Part shown: in pieces, positions 22,180 to 34,565 of the stretch
How the letters are laid out: each line of letters opens with the position of its first letter
How positions within the stretch are numbered: the stretch's first letter is position 1
NCBI GenBank assembly: GCA_003956705.1
Contig: QZCP01000323.1
Coordinates: forward strand, 129,938 to 193,937
Direction of reading: 5' to 3'
From: Brevipalpus yothersi
Lineage: Eukaryota; Arthropoda; Arachnida; Trombidiformes; Tenuipalpidae
DNA: 64,000 nt
Translations under genes and position numbers: made by a program
Notes under the pieces: model-generated
The model's input: only the letters and a program-made list of their open reading frames with translations
Databases searched by the model: none
Told to the model about the DNA's origin: nothing

Positions 22180-23194
22180 TCCAAAATCAACCATGTTCTT
22201 AGTATCATCATGATTTGATTTTCATTGCAGTGTTTATTTTCGACAATACCAAAAAACCTGAATCATCAATTTCTTACTCTGTTTGGAGTTTTTCCCATTA
22301 TAAAATATCAAAAATTGGGCTCAATAAAAAATCGAATTATGGCAGCCTGCAGCTAATTCAGAAAATTCTTTTTTCAAAGAAAAAATGGATCAATCGAATA
22401 GAAGTAAAGGGTCAGCTAGTCTTGATTAGCATTCTAAAAAGTGTGAATTTCTTGCAAGGATCCATCAATGAAATTTACTCGGGGAGAATATCAAAATTAC
22501 CATGTACAATTGAAATTAGACTTACAAGAGCTATTTTTCATGATTTTCGAACTTATATTTTCATTCGCTCTCTCATTCATCATTGTGCCAATAGGAGCTA
22601 AAATAATCAACAAACATTGATTCCATTCATTCTTCTATCAGTCCAAAATTCTGTCTAAATCATAAACCGCCTTTAGGCAAACTTTTGCCCTCAAAAAACC
22701 AATTTCCGTCCTTTCAAATCGATTAGTTGCCATATTAACCCAAAGTTCAACGATCACCACTCTTCATGAGTAGAAAAATGAGACCATCAGTATGACCAGG
22801 CAATCATATTTCTCTCTCAAATTTCTCCAGTACTCCAGTTACAACCAGAGAAATTTTCATCCTCAATGAACAACCAAACAATCCTCATTATTTATTCAAT
22901 CTAAATTAATTAATTGTCCACTAAAATTAATTCCCACCGAAATATAACATCCTCCACAAGCACACGGCGGCCTCTTGCGTCATTGTAATGTTTGCCAAAG
23001 CAAACTGTAAAACATGTGGCCGGTGTACATAGTTCACATTGTTTGGGTTTTTGCATCATAGATTTTTTTTTCTGCGTTTGATTTGTGTGTGTGTGTGTAA
23101 TTTGTGATTTACCATTCCCTACTTCCCCAGTTTTATGATGTTGGTGTGGATTGATTCACTGTTGACTTTTGTTCGCTACCAGTGTTAATTTAGT
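22180..23194. other. Intergenic, orphan 240-aa gene to mitoguardin
   Basis: AT-rich. A 128-codon open frame at 22215-22601 has low-complexity AT-driven composition and no family features. A CpG-containing stretch (22960-23020) and a TG-rich run (about 23086-23098) lie in the probable mitoguardin promoter and leader. Confidence 0.5.
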
Positions 23195-23233
23195 ATGGAT
23201 CCAAATGAAAACGATAACAATCACCATGGATGA
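23195..23233 (+). promoter_or_regulatory. Overlapping upstream ORF of mitoguardin
   Basis: Twelve-codon frame starting ATGGATCC and ending in TGA at 23231-23233, in a different frame from the main gene. It runs through both candidate mitoguardin starts (23205 and 23226), with its stop inside the ATGGATGA at 23226. This overlap could lower or gate translation. Confidence 0.45.
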
Positions 23234-24535
23234 TCTTGGTAAACCAATCACTTTCGGCTTGGGTCTTGTAGTTGGTATTGCCGCATCTTCCATCACTTTG
23301 TATGCCCTCAGTGGACGTGATACGGATGATGATATTAAATCAATCACAAGTAATAGGTCAAACAAGGAGAATAAAGCCACTCAAACGGTGCCCATTCCTC
23401 CACCTTCACCAGAACCTAAGGTGAGTGTAATGATGCGTTTAAAGTTTATCAAGCATCATGTGTGATGATGATATTCAATTGATTGTACCTTGAAATTTAT
23501 TCGAATGTTATCGAATGTGAATTTGTGTTTATTTCCATTTCAATATAGATAGTATTTAGTTTCTCATCGTCCCCATCAATCGTGTACATGTAATAATATG
23601 AATAATTTTCTTTCCTATTCTTTGATTTGCAGCTTGACTTTGTCGATGGACTCCAATTTATCGATGATGATCAGGAAACACTTCGCTCTCCATCACCAAC
23701 CAACACAATATTCTCATCCATAACATCACCCTACTATGATGCCGAGGATAATCTCTCATTTTATCGTCTATACACGGAAGCATTGGGTAATCTTCCTACC
23801 ATTAATCCTCCTCGAAGAATTCGAACAAGACAAATGAATTGCTCATGTGATCAAGAATTTATAGCCAAAGCCCACTGTTTACGATTAGCATTTGCAGCCA
23901 TACTTGATGATGATGATAAGCGTCAATATTTTACAGTCATTGGCCGGGATATCATTGAAATGCTCTCTACTGATAGATCTTATGATGTAAAAGAATGCTT
24001 CAAAGCGTACGATCATTTGATATCTTATGTTTCCAATTTCGATAATCATGGACACTTAAAAAAAGAATTGGAAGGACGAGGTATTCCATGTATTTCGTTC
24101 TATGATATTGTTTTGGATTACATTGTTCTCGATTCTTTCGACGATCTTGAAGATCCACCTTCAACCATAATCTCAGTGGCTCAAAACACATGGTTTTCCA
24201 CTGGTTTCAAAGAGACAGCACTTCGAGCTGCCGTAATGGCTCTACTCAAAATGAAACGATCCAAAATGATGTATGAAGAAGGTTTTTTTGCCAATTTTTA
24301 CAATATTCTTGATCACATATTACCTGTTCTGATATGGGGTTTCTTGGGCAATGACTCTGATTTAAATGTCAAGTGTAATCTGGTCAAGAGTTCTTTATTG
24401 ACTGCCATCAAGGATTATTTTAATTTTGATCGTGCTCGTTACACAAGCTTAAAAGATCTCAGCCATGATGTTGTTAAGATTACCGAAGAGCATTATAATA
24501 GTTTAAAAAGTAAGCTTGCAGAAAAATCTTCTTGA
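23226..24535 (+). CDS. Miga: Mitoguardin (MIGA/FAM73 family)
   Basis: Outer mitochondrial membrane protein that promotes mitochondrial fusion and ER-mitochondria lipid exchange. Exons 23226-23420 and 23633-24535, phase 0, 365 residues. The start at 23226 is chosen for its CACCATGG context; an in-frame ATG at 23205 would add seven residues. One hydrophobic segment (FGLGLVVGIAASSITLYAL) follows directly. The C-terminal family signature is clear: ISFYDIVLDYIVLDSFDDLEDPPS, WFSTGFKETALRAAVMALLKMKR, FYNILDHILPVLIWGFLG and RYTSLKDLSHDVV. It is shorter than the roughly 500-600 residues of fly and vertebrate members, and only one N-terminal membrane segment is evident. An acidic Ser/Pro linker (DDDQETLRSPSPT) could hold an FFAT-like motif. 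Confidence 0.92.
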
Positions 24536-26920
24536 TACCAAGTTGAGCTGATAGTTTTTTACCCAAATTTTTGCTCTTCATTCATGCGCATGTTATTCTC
24601 ATCGATCATTTGAGTGGTCTGATTAGTAGCAATTAAATTGAATGTGTATAAATATCCCGGATTTTGCTATCCATCATCTCCTGTGGGAATTTTTTTTTTG
24701 ATTGCTTCACCAAAAATTTGGAACTACTCTCATTTGTCCAAAGAGCGATTTATAGGAACCATTTCATGTTCAATGAACTTTTCTCTGATTTTCAATTGCT
24801 TTTCGATGGAAATGAACAGAAAAAAGTTGACCGTATTCCATGGAAAAAATGTGAAAACAAATCAATATCTTCCGCTTCATCTTTATGGCTTTTTCTCTCT
24901 ATTGCGATATTCCATCTCTTTCTGAATCACGAGATTATATCGGAATAATGTCCAATAAGAATGAAAGCTTAGTGAGAGAAATTTTTCAAACCCTTCAATT
25001 GGTTCTGAACAATAACACTACATTTTCACAAATATTTTTCACTTAATCAATTAATTGCATTTTGGTGAAGATTCTCGTGAATATTGGCTTAATGGATTTT
25101 GTAATCGAATGTAGTTTTTTCTTGATCATTCTTTTCTCAATCAGAATTTGCCATTGAAGCTCTCTTGAACTGGAAATCGATCATGGATTTCGATATTCTC
25201 CAGGAACTTCCTATAGAATATACTCCTCGGTCCTAAGCAAAGAAATAGTGGTAATCGAAGAATTCAGCCAAAAACTTTTGTCCTACTTTCGAAGAAACTT
25301 AAGAAATTAGAATTATTCCAAGTTCTCTCCCAGTGAAAATACTATCACGAATGATCTTGAATATACTCAAGAATTATCCAAGATGATTATGATAATTATT
25401 TCATCATAGTGCCTTGCTCTGGTATGGAGAGAAAATGAAGCATTCCATTTAATGGCTATGAAAGTTTATCAGCCTCAGTCGATTCACTACCATTCTTTTA
25501 CCGGTTCCGTCGGTTCTTTCATGATTTAAATTATGAGTTAGGTTTTTCCTTGTCATTGACTTCCAGATGACTCATTTTTTTGGAGTCAAAAAATTCATGT
25601 CAAAATGTTAGACCTTGGCTGGCTGGAACAGAAATCCTGTTCACCGAAATACTGACCAGTATTCGAAGTGCATGATAAAAGAGTGAATATTTAAAGCATC
25701 CAACATTCCCAGATAGAAAACTTGAAGCTATCATTAATCAAGGGAAGCAAAAAATGAATCATCTTCTGGAAATTTCTAGCAACATCTCCAAAAATTGACA
25801 CTCAAAACCCCTGAGGTGACGAACAATTTTTCAATACCATTTGCTGTAACGGAAACACCTCAAATCTACCCTAAATTCTTGAATTTGTACCTCCTTTGAA
25901 TCTTAGATAGACTAACAACACCTCAAACGAACATTCTTAGTGTTAAAATTAAAACACAATTCTGTAGATAAAAAGATAGTAGAATAGATATAAACAACTA
26001 CTGTGTTCATTGTAATGCAGAATAATGTTATCTAACCTGTTTTAGGAAATCCAACCAGTTGACCATCGTTAAAATCTCACATCTTCGAGTGTTGACCATC
26101 GTCATCATGTTCAAATCATCATTCACTCCCCACTGAACAATAGATTATTCCTGCCAGTAGTTATTATTTTGAAGCATGATGCTTCCAAGCCTCCCTCCAA
26201 AAGCTAAAGTGGACTTTCATGCATATACATTTATTATACATACATTTATTCGAAACTTTCATGCATCCACTATTCGAAAGTTCTTACTTCTTCTCCTCGA
26301 GTTTGCCTTCCGCAAATCATCAGCCATTAGTCGGTGAACACGTACCAATAGTAACGGGATCTGACTTGTACACGAGCTCATGTTCATAATGTGTGTGTTC
26401 TAAGAATCTAATCACTTCAATCGAAAGACAGCTCATCATATCTCGACTCTTGCTGCTGCTAAAAACTTTTGCACTAACTAACTATATAACTTTCACTTTA
26501 ACTATATAACCAAACCTTCAAACCGGTCGATGTGCGTCATACTTGACACTTAACAAGTTTTCGACTTACCATTGGAACTGGCTTGAGTAGCCAAAAAACA
26601 TTTTCTCTCTCTCTCGAGATCTCTCTCTCAAATTGGGTCGCTTAATTTTGAATTTAAAACACTCAAACAATCTTCAATTGCTCTCAGTTGATCGTGTGAG
26701 TTTGTGTGCGTTTGGACATTGTAAATTTATCATATCAACGTGAGAGAACATATACACAGTGTAGGTGTGGTTACTCATTCTAGGTGATTAATTTGATTTC
26801 CACTTATTAACACATCTTTTCCTGTTGCAATTATCTTGTTGATTGTGGTGGTAAATCAATATCTTTTTTTCGTTTAATACTTGAACAGTTGTCGTGTAAC
26901 GAGTAATTAATATCATCAAA
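24536..26920. other. Intergenic, mitoguardin to coiled-coil gene
   Basis: About 2.4 kb. Open frames at 24638-24948 are AT-driven and overlap in two frames, so I do not call them. The last 300 bp (CT run near 26603-26632, repeated AACTATATAAC strings near 26480-26511, TG runs) probably form the promoter and leader of the following gene. Nothing else was recognised. Confidence 0.5.
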
Positions 26921-28186
26921 ATGGTGTACTCCTTGGGACCAGAGCCTGATACTCAAGAAAAAGATGATAATGCAAATGCTCCTAATCAAATGTCAGTTCA
27001 AAGTGAACGACCATCATCTCGACACACTAGTTTAAATGGCAGCAAATCAAGTGATTCGGGTAAAAACAGTGGTGAAACATCCATGTCCAAAACAGGATCA
27101 ACAGTGATTGGTGTTGATCGAAGTAATGATGACGATGGTCTCGAATCGTGGATAGAGTTACCAAACCCGGATGCGGAAGACATCCAGGAAATGGTTGAGA
27201 ACATCGAATCAGCTCGTGAATCTTTAAAAATGGCCGATTCATCAACGCAAAGTGGTGCTTCGTTGGACGTTCGAACGTCTGAGATGGAGAAACATTTGGT
27301 TTGTCTCCAGGAAGACAATGCTCGGTTGATTGGTGTTCTACAAGAGAATAATAATGCCATGAAGCGTAATCTGAAGACAGTTCATGTTCTTCGCTCCGAA
27401 TTATCATCACTTCGAGAGGCTTACAATGATTTGAGAGAATCTAGTGCTGAGCAGATAAAAGAGTTGAGAAATGAAAATATTAATCTAAAACAACGTATCA
27501 CTTCGATGGAAGAAGATAATCGCCAAAAAGATTTGGATAAAAGTATTCACTATTTTCCATTGGACATGAATCACGAGACTACTGTCCAGGAAATGTCATC
27601 TAAATTGGTTGAGAAAGATATGGCCATTCAGCGTCTTAACGGTGAATTGGACACTCTTCGTCGTCAATTGGATCAGACCAGTGAAGGAATGGCTCGAATG
27701 TCTTTGAATGATAGTGGTAAACAGCGATCGTATGCTGACCACAGTTCAGCTATGCCATCATCGGCAAGCAATATGGGATCACAATCAAATGTTGGACCTT
27801 CATTTTTGTCCCGATCCGAGATGGGTGCAAGTGGTGATCTGTTGCGCGAAATTCAGGAACTCAAAGCAATGGTCAACACACTGAGAGAGGAGAAAGGATC
27901 ATTGGAAAGATTGTTAACCGCCAACAATGGTGACAATGGACAATCGACTGTAGGATTTTCGGAAGAGTATGAAGAATCTGGGCATCATGGAAGGCGTCGA
28001 AGACACCATAAGCACCATAGACACGCCAAGTATGAGAAGAAAATGCGATTCCCAACAGAACTTCTTCTCCAAGGAATCAGTCAAGCCTCTCAGGTGGTTA
28101 CTAATTCTGTGAGAAATTTTGCTAATCAAGCAACTGCTTACCAACCATCAGTTTATCAACCATCAGACACTAACAAGCCACTTTAA
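26921..28186 (+). CDS. Uncharacterised coiled-coil protein, 421 aa
   Basis: Single exon with a good start context (CAAAATGG). Residues 1-70 are Ser/Asn-rich and disordered. At about 72-95 there is an acidic segment around the conserved-looking WIELPNPDAEDIQEMVENI. Heptad-type coiled coils follow at about 115-205 and 220-260, and another short one at about 305-335. A His/Arg-rich basic patch (GRRRRHHKHHRHAKYEKK) follows, then an amphipathic segment (FPTELLLQGISQASQVVTNSVRNF) at the C terminus. There is no membrane segment. It is probably a cytoplasmic scaffold or adaptor. I do not recognise the family and assign no function. Confidence 0.75.
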   Translation: MVYSLGPEPDTQEKDDNANAPNQMSVQSERPSSRHTSLNGSKSSDSGKNSGETSMSKTGSTVIGVDRSNDDDGLESWIELPNPDAEDIQEMVENIESARESLKMADSSTQSGASLDVRTSEMEKHLVCLQEDNARLIGVLQENNNAMKRNLKTVHVLRSELSSLREAYNDLRESSAEQIKELRNENINLKQRITSMEEDNRQKDLDKSIHYFPLDMNHETTVQEMSSKLVEKDMAIQRLNGELDTLRRQLDQTSEGMARMSLNDSGKQRSYADHSSAMPSSASNMGSQSNVGPSFLSRSEMGASGDLLREIQELKAMVNTLREEKGSLERLLTANNGDNGQSTVGFSEEYEESGHHGRRRRHHKHHRHAKYEKKMRFPTELLLQGISQASQVVTNSVRNFANQATAYQPSVYQPSDTNKPL

Positions 28187-29019
28187 ACTTTTTTCCCAAA
28201 CTTTCTAACTTTGTATCACTTATCATTCTTGATCTATGAGTCATGAAATTTTTTCCCAATATCAGATTGGTAGATAAGATCTGGAATTCAGAATGTTTGA
28301 ATTCAGATCAGAATTTCAATTTCAATTTTTCAGCATACACATTTGTCATTTTGAATACTGTATTGATCCATTAAAAGTTTCTGATAACATTTCCATCACA
28401 AAAACTGCGAGAAAAAACAATCATTTGGTTCATCTTTGAGACCATTCCTCACCCATCATAAATATCACAGTTGAGATTGATGAGGCTGTATGATAAAATT
28501 TTTACTGAGAAATTGGGTGAAAATTTTCGGTGAACACCTTTGTAATTCATGTAGTCTATTTAGCTAAGTTCGAAAGATCCACTTCCTAGCGTCGAATAAC
28601 CATTGACCAAAAAATTTTAAATGATTGAGGCATTGATGGTTGATGATAGAGTTTAATAGCCAGACAGCCTTAACCCATGATTCAAAAATTTGGATTGAGC
28701 AAAACGTTAAAAAAATCCTAAATTGACTACAGTTCATGGAGAGAGAATTTAGATGTGAAATGCACCTGAAGATGGGTTCCCAGAGATATACACCGAAGAC
28801 TATGGAATCACCAACTATTCAAGTGATCGATCCACACTGGATTCATCCCTATTATAAACGGTTCCATGAACTTCACCTTTCAACGAGGCAAATTAAAGAG
28901 GGAGGAAAAAAATCAACCAAAAAAATGAATTAAGAAAAAACAGAACCAGATGAGGAAATAAACAACAAAAAGAAACGAAAGTAACAAAATAGTTGAATCA
29001 GGATAAATAACCAGAGATC
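28187..29019. other. Intergenic, convergent 3' ends
   Basis: 3' flanks of the coiled-coil gene (plus) and KIF3B (minus). A 65-codon frame at 28736-28933 has no family features. Nothing further was recognised. Confidence 0.55.
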
Positions 29020-31370
29020 CTAGGGAGATAGATTTAGGTAATCTTGTGTCACTCCGGTCATTCGATTCCAAGGCGTAAAATGAGCGCCGGTGCCTGGCCT
29101 GAACGATTGGGGGTGAGCCGTGTTAGCTTTAAGGCCGGTTTTGGGTCGATTGTGATTATTGGATAATCTGATACTTGATTTGCTTCGATTACGAATTTTG
29201 ATGGGTGGAATATCGTTTCGACATGATGTGATCTGACTAGCATCGATGAACACCTCATCACTCACAGTGATTGCTGAGTCCAAAGCTGCCTTAATACGGG
29301 CAGACACTGGAGGCACATTGTAATCTTTGGTCAATCGTGTGGGCATTAGAAGCTGCATTTTGAGCACATTATCACTCAAGTGGCGAGCCTCATGTCCGAG
29401 TGATGCGGCGATTCTTGAGTACTCTGTTGTCGGCCGAAGCATACCAGCTCTCGAAACAGGACGTTTTGTTATGATCAAACTATCACATTTAGGCTTGGAA
29501 TATTTCCACTCTTCTTCATCCTCATCGTAAGAAACTTTACTGAGAAAAAAATTTTTCTCTTCAAGGGGTATAAAATTTTCAATAACCAAGTATTTGAGCT
29601 TCAATTCTTTGGTGAGCTCATTTTGTAGCTCTTCCAGTTCACGTCTCTCTCTTCCATTGGCCTCTGTACAATCATCTATTTCTCCTCGGACGGACTGTAA
29701 TTTAGCGAACAATTTTTTGAGCTTTCGCTTTTTGAGTTCCACTTCTTGTTGCATTGAGGTGAATGTTTCCTTCACTTCCAGAGTACTTTCCTCTTGTTCT
29801 TCAAGTTTCTGAAGAACTTCTCGCTCACGACGCTTCTGTTCGGCAATCTCTTGCTTCTTATTTTCCAATTCTCGCTGCTGTTCATTGGTATGATCGATAA
29901 TATTTTTACCACCACAAAGTAATTTACTTTCCATTGATTTTATTTTTTGAGCAAGCTGCTCAACAGCTTCATTGTCCATCATCAAACCATTTTCGGTCTT
30001 ACTGATCAACGATTCATTGCTAGATGAGTGGTTACTGGCAGCAGATGATGTTCGATGTTTCTTTTGACTCAATAAGTACTTGAGACGTTCAATTTCTGAT
30101 TGGAATTCTCGTAACAGGGCATCTTTAGGATCCTCATTGACTCTTGGTCTATTCTTGATGTTCTTGGCTCGAGAAGCGTAGCGAAGAGTTATCAAAGTTT
30201 CCTCATAATTATAGCTTGCAGGGCCAATATTTGCAATCATCACTGTCTTTGAATTACCTCCTAATGAATCTTGCAGTAATCTGGTTAGTTTTGAATCACG
30301 ATATGGAATGTGAGTACTTTTTCCATCAACTAGTGCTGAAATTACATTGCCAAGAGCAGATAGCGATAGATTGATCTTGATTGCCTCTTTTTGTCTTTGA
30401 GCGACAACACCAGTTTTGAATTGCCTTTCACTACCGGCAAGATCGACTAGATTGAGTTTACCTACTCTAATATGATTTTGTCCATCAGGTCCTGTTTGTG
30501 AGTGTTCAATTGTGATTATGAATAGAGCATGAGAACGAGAACTTTGTTCATTCATATTTGTCGCCCCAACAGCACGATTTTCATTGCCAACAGTCATGAC
30601 ATGTTCAATTTCTTTGATACTTTTGCATACAAATGAAGATAAATCTTTCACATATACTCCAATATCTGCTCTTTCTTTCAATTCAAGTCTCTTGCTTTGA
30701 TCTTTACACAACAAATCGCGAACTTGTTCTTGATATATTTCAAGATATGAACTTCTGACTAGGTATTGCTGATTATTGCTTCGAGCTATGTGACTGAAAA
30801 TATGCTCAAATGCATTCGGAATTATTCCTCTACGCGATGGATCATCTCTATTGCCAACCATTGTGTAAGTTTTACCTGTCCCAGTTTGACCATAGGCAAA
30901 CACAGTGCCATTGAAACCTTCCAGCACAGAGTCAACTAATGGTCGAGCTACTTCATCATACACATCTGATTGTCTCGAATTCCAATCATAGACTGCATCG
31001 AATGTGAATTGTTTCAGCATATTCGAAGATGAGGACTTGACTGCACTGCCAATTGGATGTAGTGTGACAATGCCTTTCTTGGGATCCATTTCGACAACTC
31101 TTTCATGTCCCTGAGAAATTTCTTTCTCAGTCATTGGGCGGCATCGAACACATACCTTGACAGATTCTTGTCTGGCTGACTTGAGCTGAAAAATTTAAAA
31201 CATTTCAGAAATGCGGCTATCAAAATAACGAAGGCAGAAAATTGACAAGCTTTTTCTCTTCGATTGTGATCTAATTCTAATGGATTATCAAAACGGCACC
31301 GGATCAAATGTTCAAATCATAAACTTACCGCATTCCTCGAAATAGAGGAAGCGCTACTAGGCGCAGACAT
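29020..31370 (-). CDS. Kif3b: Kinesin-2 motor subunit, KIF3B/Klp68D type
   Basis: Plus-end-directed motor subunit of heterotrimeric kinesin-2, used in ciliary anterograde transport and axonal cargo movement. Exons 31370-31329 (14 residues) and 31185-29020, 735 residues, close to human KIF3B (747). The N-terminal motor contains FTFDAVYDWN, P-loop GQTGTGKT (about 113-120), switch I NEQSSRSH, switch II LVDLAGSE and the neck-side NEDPKDALLREFQ. A coiled coil spans about 375-570. The tail carries the KIF3B-type LKLKYLVIENFIP and a Pro/Arg-rich C terminus. KIF3B is favoured over KIF3A by DAVYDWN, NNQQYLVRSSYLEIYQE and KSIKEIEHVM. All nucleotide-binding residues are intact. Confidence 0.97.
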
Positions 31371-31722
31371 GTTCGATTAAGATGATATACTATCACATTG
31401 AGGAGAATGTTCACCATTCGAAACTAGAAGAATCATATTACATTTTGTTCAAGACGCTAATCTAAACAAAATAACATTCGTGTTGAATGAGAATGATATT
31501 TTGGTTCGATGATTACAAGTGATCTGAACACAAGACTTGGTTGCTATAGATACAGAAGCAACCTAAATGATACAAAGTGAATTCGATGCGCGATTATAAC
31601 ACTCCGAGTAGAGAATGCCAAGATTTTAGAATTTGAGGATCCTTGGATCGAATAGATGCCCAAAAATAAATTCAGGGTATTTTTTAATGACTAACCTTTA
31701 ATAAAGGTACAGATCTCAAAGA
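31371..31722. promoter_or_regulatory. KIF3B 5' flank / MTO1 3' flank
   Basis: 352 bp between two minus-strand genes. It must hold the KIF3B promoter and the MTO1 3' end. No clear element was seen. Confidence 0.45.
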
Positions 31723-34115
31723 TCAGGAATTTATATTATTTGCAAATGATGCCTGCTTTTTCTTCAGAAATATGATGAGGTTATTGATGGCTGCTGGCCT
31801 CATAGCTGGGATCTTGGCTGCACTTGCAATCTGGGAAAAAGGGAAAGAAATGTTCAAATAAGTTATATTCATGTGGTGTAGAAAATTTTGAAATAGATAT
31901 TAATGGGAAATCAGTTTGAGTTTTTCTTTGTTTCTTTGATTTCTCAGTGTGTTCTTCAATTCAAGCATAATCTTCCGCTTTCATGCATCTACAAAAGCTT
32001 TTGCTCACAGAATTTTCTTCAATAAAGCTAGCAAGATAGTTAATTCTCCCGTAACTCGACATTAATTTCTATTTCATCATGAGAATAAATATTGGTATAG
32101 TTAACTTACCGATGCTGGTTTGTGATCACTGAGCAACGAGCGAATCTCGTTGGGTAGACTTAGCTCTTTCGAGAAATAATCGAAATCTCCAGGAATAGCT
32201 AGCTCTTCATCTTTCTTCATCTCCTCCATTCGATAAAGTTCTCTATGAACAAGTTTCTCATATTTAACTATAAATAAAGAACGAAGTGTTAGATATGATT
32301 CCAGAAGCAATTGTGGAAATTACTTACAATGAATATTTATCCTGTCAACTAGCCTCTTATTCTGGGAAGGGAAGTCGAAATTTTCTTCTTCCAAGAGTTT
32401 TGCGAGCTTTTCAACGTTAAAATATGACTTTTCCATCATCTGATGAGCCCTGAAAAGTGAAAAGTTATGAAGCCTCCTGAATCATCGACTTTCAATTACT
32501 TACGCTCTGAGATTATCGATATATTCCTCTCCTAATTTGTCCTTAAAAAGTCTCTGCCATTCTTTGATAGGCCTATTGATGCTGTTTATTCGTCTGATCC
32601 AAAAATCAAACTCATCTCTTTGACTCTTAAAGCATTTAAATCGTTCTTTGGTTATGCAATTCTTTTTGTGGCCTAGAAGAAGAAAAAGCTTAAGCACTGA
32701 TCGATAAATTTTGATTATATATAATTCTTACCTAGCTCAGTTAATCTGAAATCTGCATTATCACATCTCAAATGGAGTCTAAATTCTGCTCGTGCAGTGA
32801 ACATTCTATAAGGTTCAGTTACACCAAGAGTAGTCAAATCATCAATCAAAACACCTAAATAGCCATCCGTTCGGCTGACTATGAAAGGCTCTTCACCCCG
32901 AACTTTAAGTGCCGCATTGATACCGGCTATAAGACCCTGTGAAGCTGCTTCCTCGTATCCAGTGGTTCCATTAATTTGACCAGCTAAAAATAATCCTGAC
33001 ACTTTGTGAGTTTCAAGTGATGGCTTCAATTGACGTGGATCTACATGATCGTATTGGACTGAATACCCTGGACTCACGATGCGAGCTTTTTCGAAGCCAG
33101 GAATACTGTGAATCATTTTCTCCTGAACATCAAGAGGAAAAGTGTTGGCCAAACCATTAGGATAAATAAGATCTGAGTCCAAACCTTCGATCTCTATCCA
33201 AACTCGATGCCTCCGTTCACCCCATTTAATAATTTTCGATTCAATAGATGGACAATATCGAACTTTAACAATTTCTTCTTTCACAGGTCGAGATAGATGA
33301 AGATTATCTCGAACTATTTTAGCTGTTTCATCCGTTGTCCACGTTACATAAGAGCGAACTTGCTTTTCCGGTGAAATCCAAACTTTATCATGAAGAAATG
33401 AGAATGGTCTTGGCGGATTTTCTCCATCCGTATAATCGAGACCAGAGGTGTCAACAGTTTTTGCATCAAGACGAGGCGGTGTTCCCGTTTGTAGGCGGCC
33501 AAGTTTGAAGCCAAGATTTTCGAAAGTTTCCGATAAAGCAACAGCTGATGGATCACCCATTCGACCGGCAGGAATTGTTTTCTCACCAACCAATATCACA
33601 CCACGAAGAAAAGTTCCGGTGGTTATGATAACAGTGCGACTGAAAATTTTTTCTCCCGAATCAGTTATCACTCCTTTGCACACAGGTTTTCCATCGATAC
33701 TTTCGATTATTAAATTATCAATTGCACTTGATCTGAGATCCAAATTTTTCTTATTGAAAATAAATTTCTGCAAATTTCGTTTGTACAGCTTGCGATCCAT
33801 TTGAGCCCAAGGACCCCAAACAGCCGGACCATGGCGAAGATTGAGAGTTTTGAAATATATTCCAGATAGATCACATACCCTTGGACACAGGCCATCCAGG
33901 GCATCGATTTCTTTGAGCAAATGTCCTTTGCCAATACCACCGAATGATGGATTACATGACATCTCACCGATTCGTGAAAGTTTATGTGTCAACAAAAGTG
34001 TTTGTGCGGACATATTTGAGGCAACAAATGCTGCCTCAGCACCAGCATGTCCACCACCAACAACAATAACATCATAGAATGGCTTGAAAACATTGAAAGA
34101 GCGTGTACAATACAT
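31723..34115 (-). CDS. Mto1: MTO1, mitochondrial tRNA wobble-uridine modification enzyme (GidA/MnmG family)
   Basis: FAD-dependent partner of GTPBP3 that installs the C5 taurinomethyl/carboxymethylaminomethyl group on U34 of mitochondrial tRNAs. Five exons: 34115-32732, 32672-32504, 32449-32328, 32267-32110, 31830-31723, phases 1-2-1-0, 646 residues. Features: N-terminal FAD Rossmann motif GGGHAGAEAA (about residue 20) after a short presequence-like start (MYCTRSFNVFK), MSCNPSFGGIGKGHL, QTGTPPRLD, YPNGLANTFP, PGYSVQYDHVDPRQL and GLFLAGQINGTTGYEEAA. The helical C-terminal domain ends with SAAKIPAMRPAAINNL, the family's tRNA-binding end region. The length is a little under human (about 690). 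It is divergent with the DPH7-like gene, 450 bp away. Confidence 0.97.
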
Positions 34116-34565
34116 ACTCGAATCAAATCAATTACCAACTAACTTTCCCAAAATGAATAATCAAAACCCGGCAAATGATATTGATTTACGCAACATGTAA
34201 ACATTACAAAACAATCTATCCCACTCGATTTTCTGTCATAATTTCTAGTCACAAGGACACTATGTCTCTCAGGAAATCTTTCACATTGTATAATTAGATC
34301 GATTATCAAAACCTAAATAAGAATCAATCAAAAGGCCATCCTAAAACTACCATCGAAAGGATACATCAAAACATAAACACATCATGAAAACAGTATCACA
34401 TGTGCGCCACGTGTATGTACATGAAATGATAAAAATTCCTGTTCAATGAAAAGCCTCCAGAATTTGAACTGAGCTCATCGTATGTATGTGTGTGTATGGT
34501 GTTGATTTTGGTTGTGATTTAATTGAGCATAAAAGTTTCGGTGATCAGTTGATTTACTTTCCGAT
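34116..34565. promoter_or_regulatory. Shared divergent promoter of MTO1 and DPH7-like gene
   Basis: 450 bp between opposed start codons. It is AT-rich with a TG run near 34486-34498 and several short plus-strand ATGs. No TATA box was identified. The short distance suggests a bidirectional promoter. Confidence 0.5.

Noticed and set aside
22215..22601. 128-codon plus-strand frame after the 240-aa orphan
   Set aside because: AT-driven composition rich in Ile, Lys, Phe and Ser; no family motif, splice logic or promoter spacing.
24638..24948. Two overlapping plus-strand frames after mitoguardin
   Set aside because: Open in two frames over the same AT-rich DNA with no recognisable features; likely chance.
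28736..28933. 65-codon plus-strand frame before the KIF3B 3' end
   Set aside because: No recognisable domain, low-complexity Lys tail, isolated in a convergent 3' region.
29020..31370. Assignment as KIF3A
   Set aside because: Diagnostic blocks (DAVYDWN, SYLEIYQE, KSIKEIEHVM) match the KIF3B/Klp68D subunit better.
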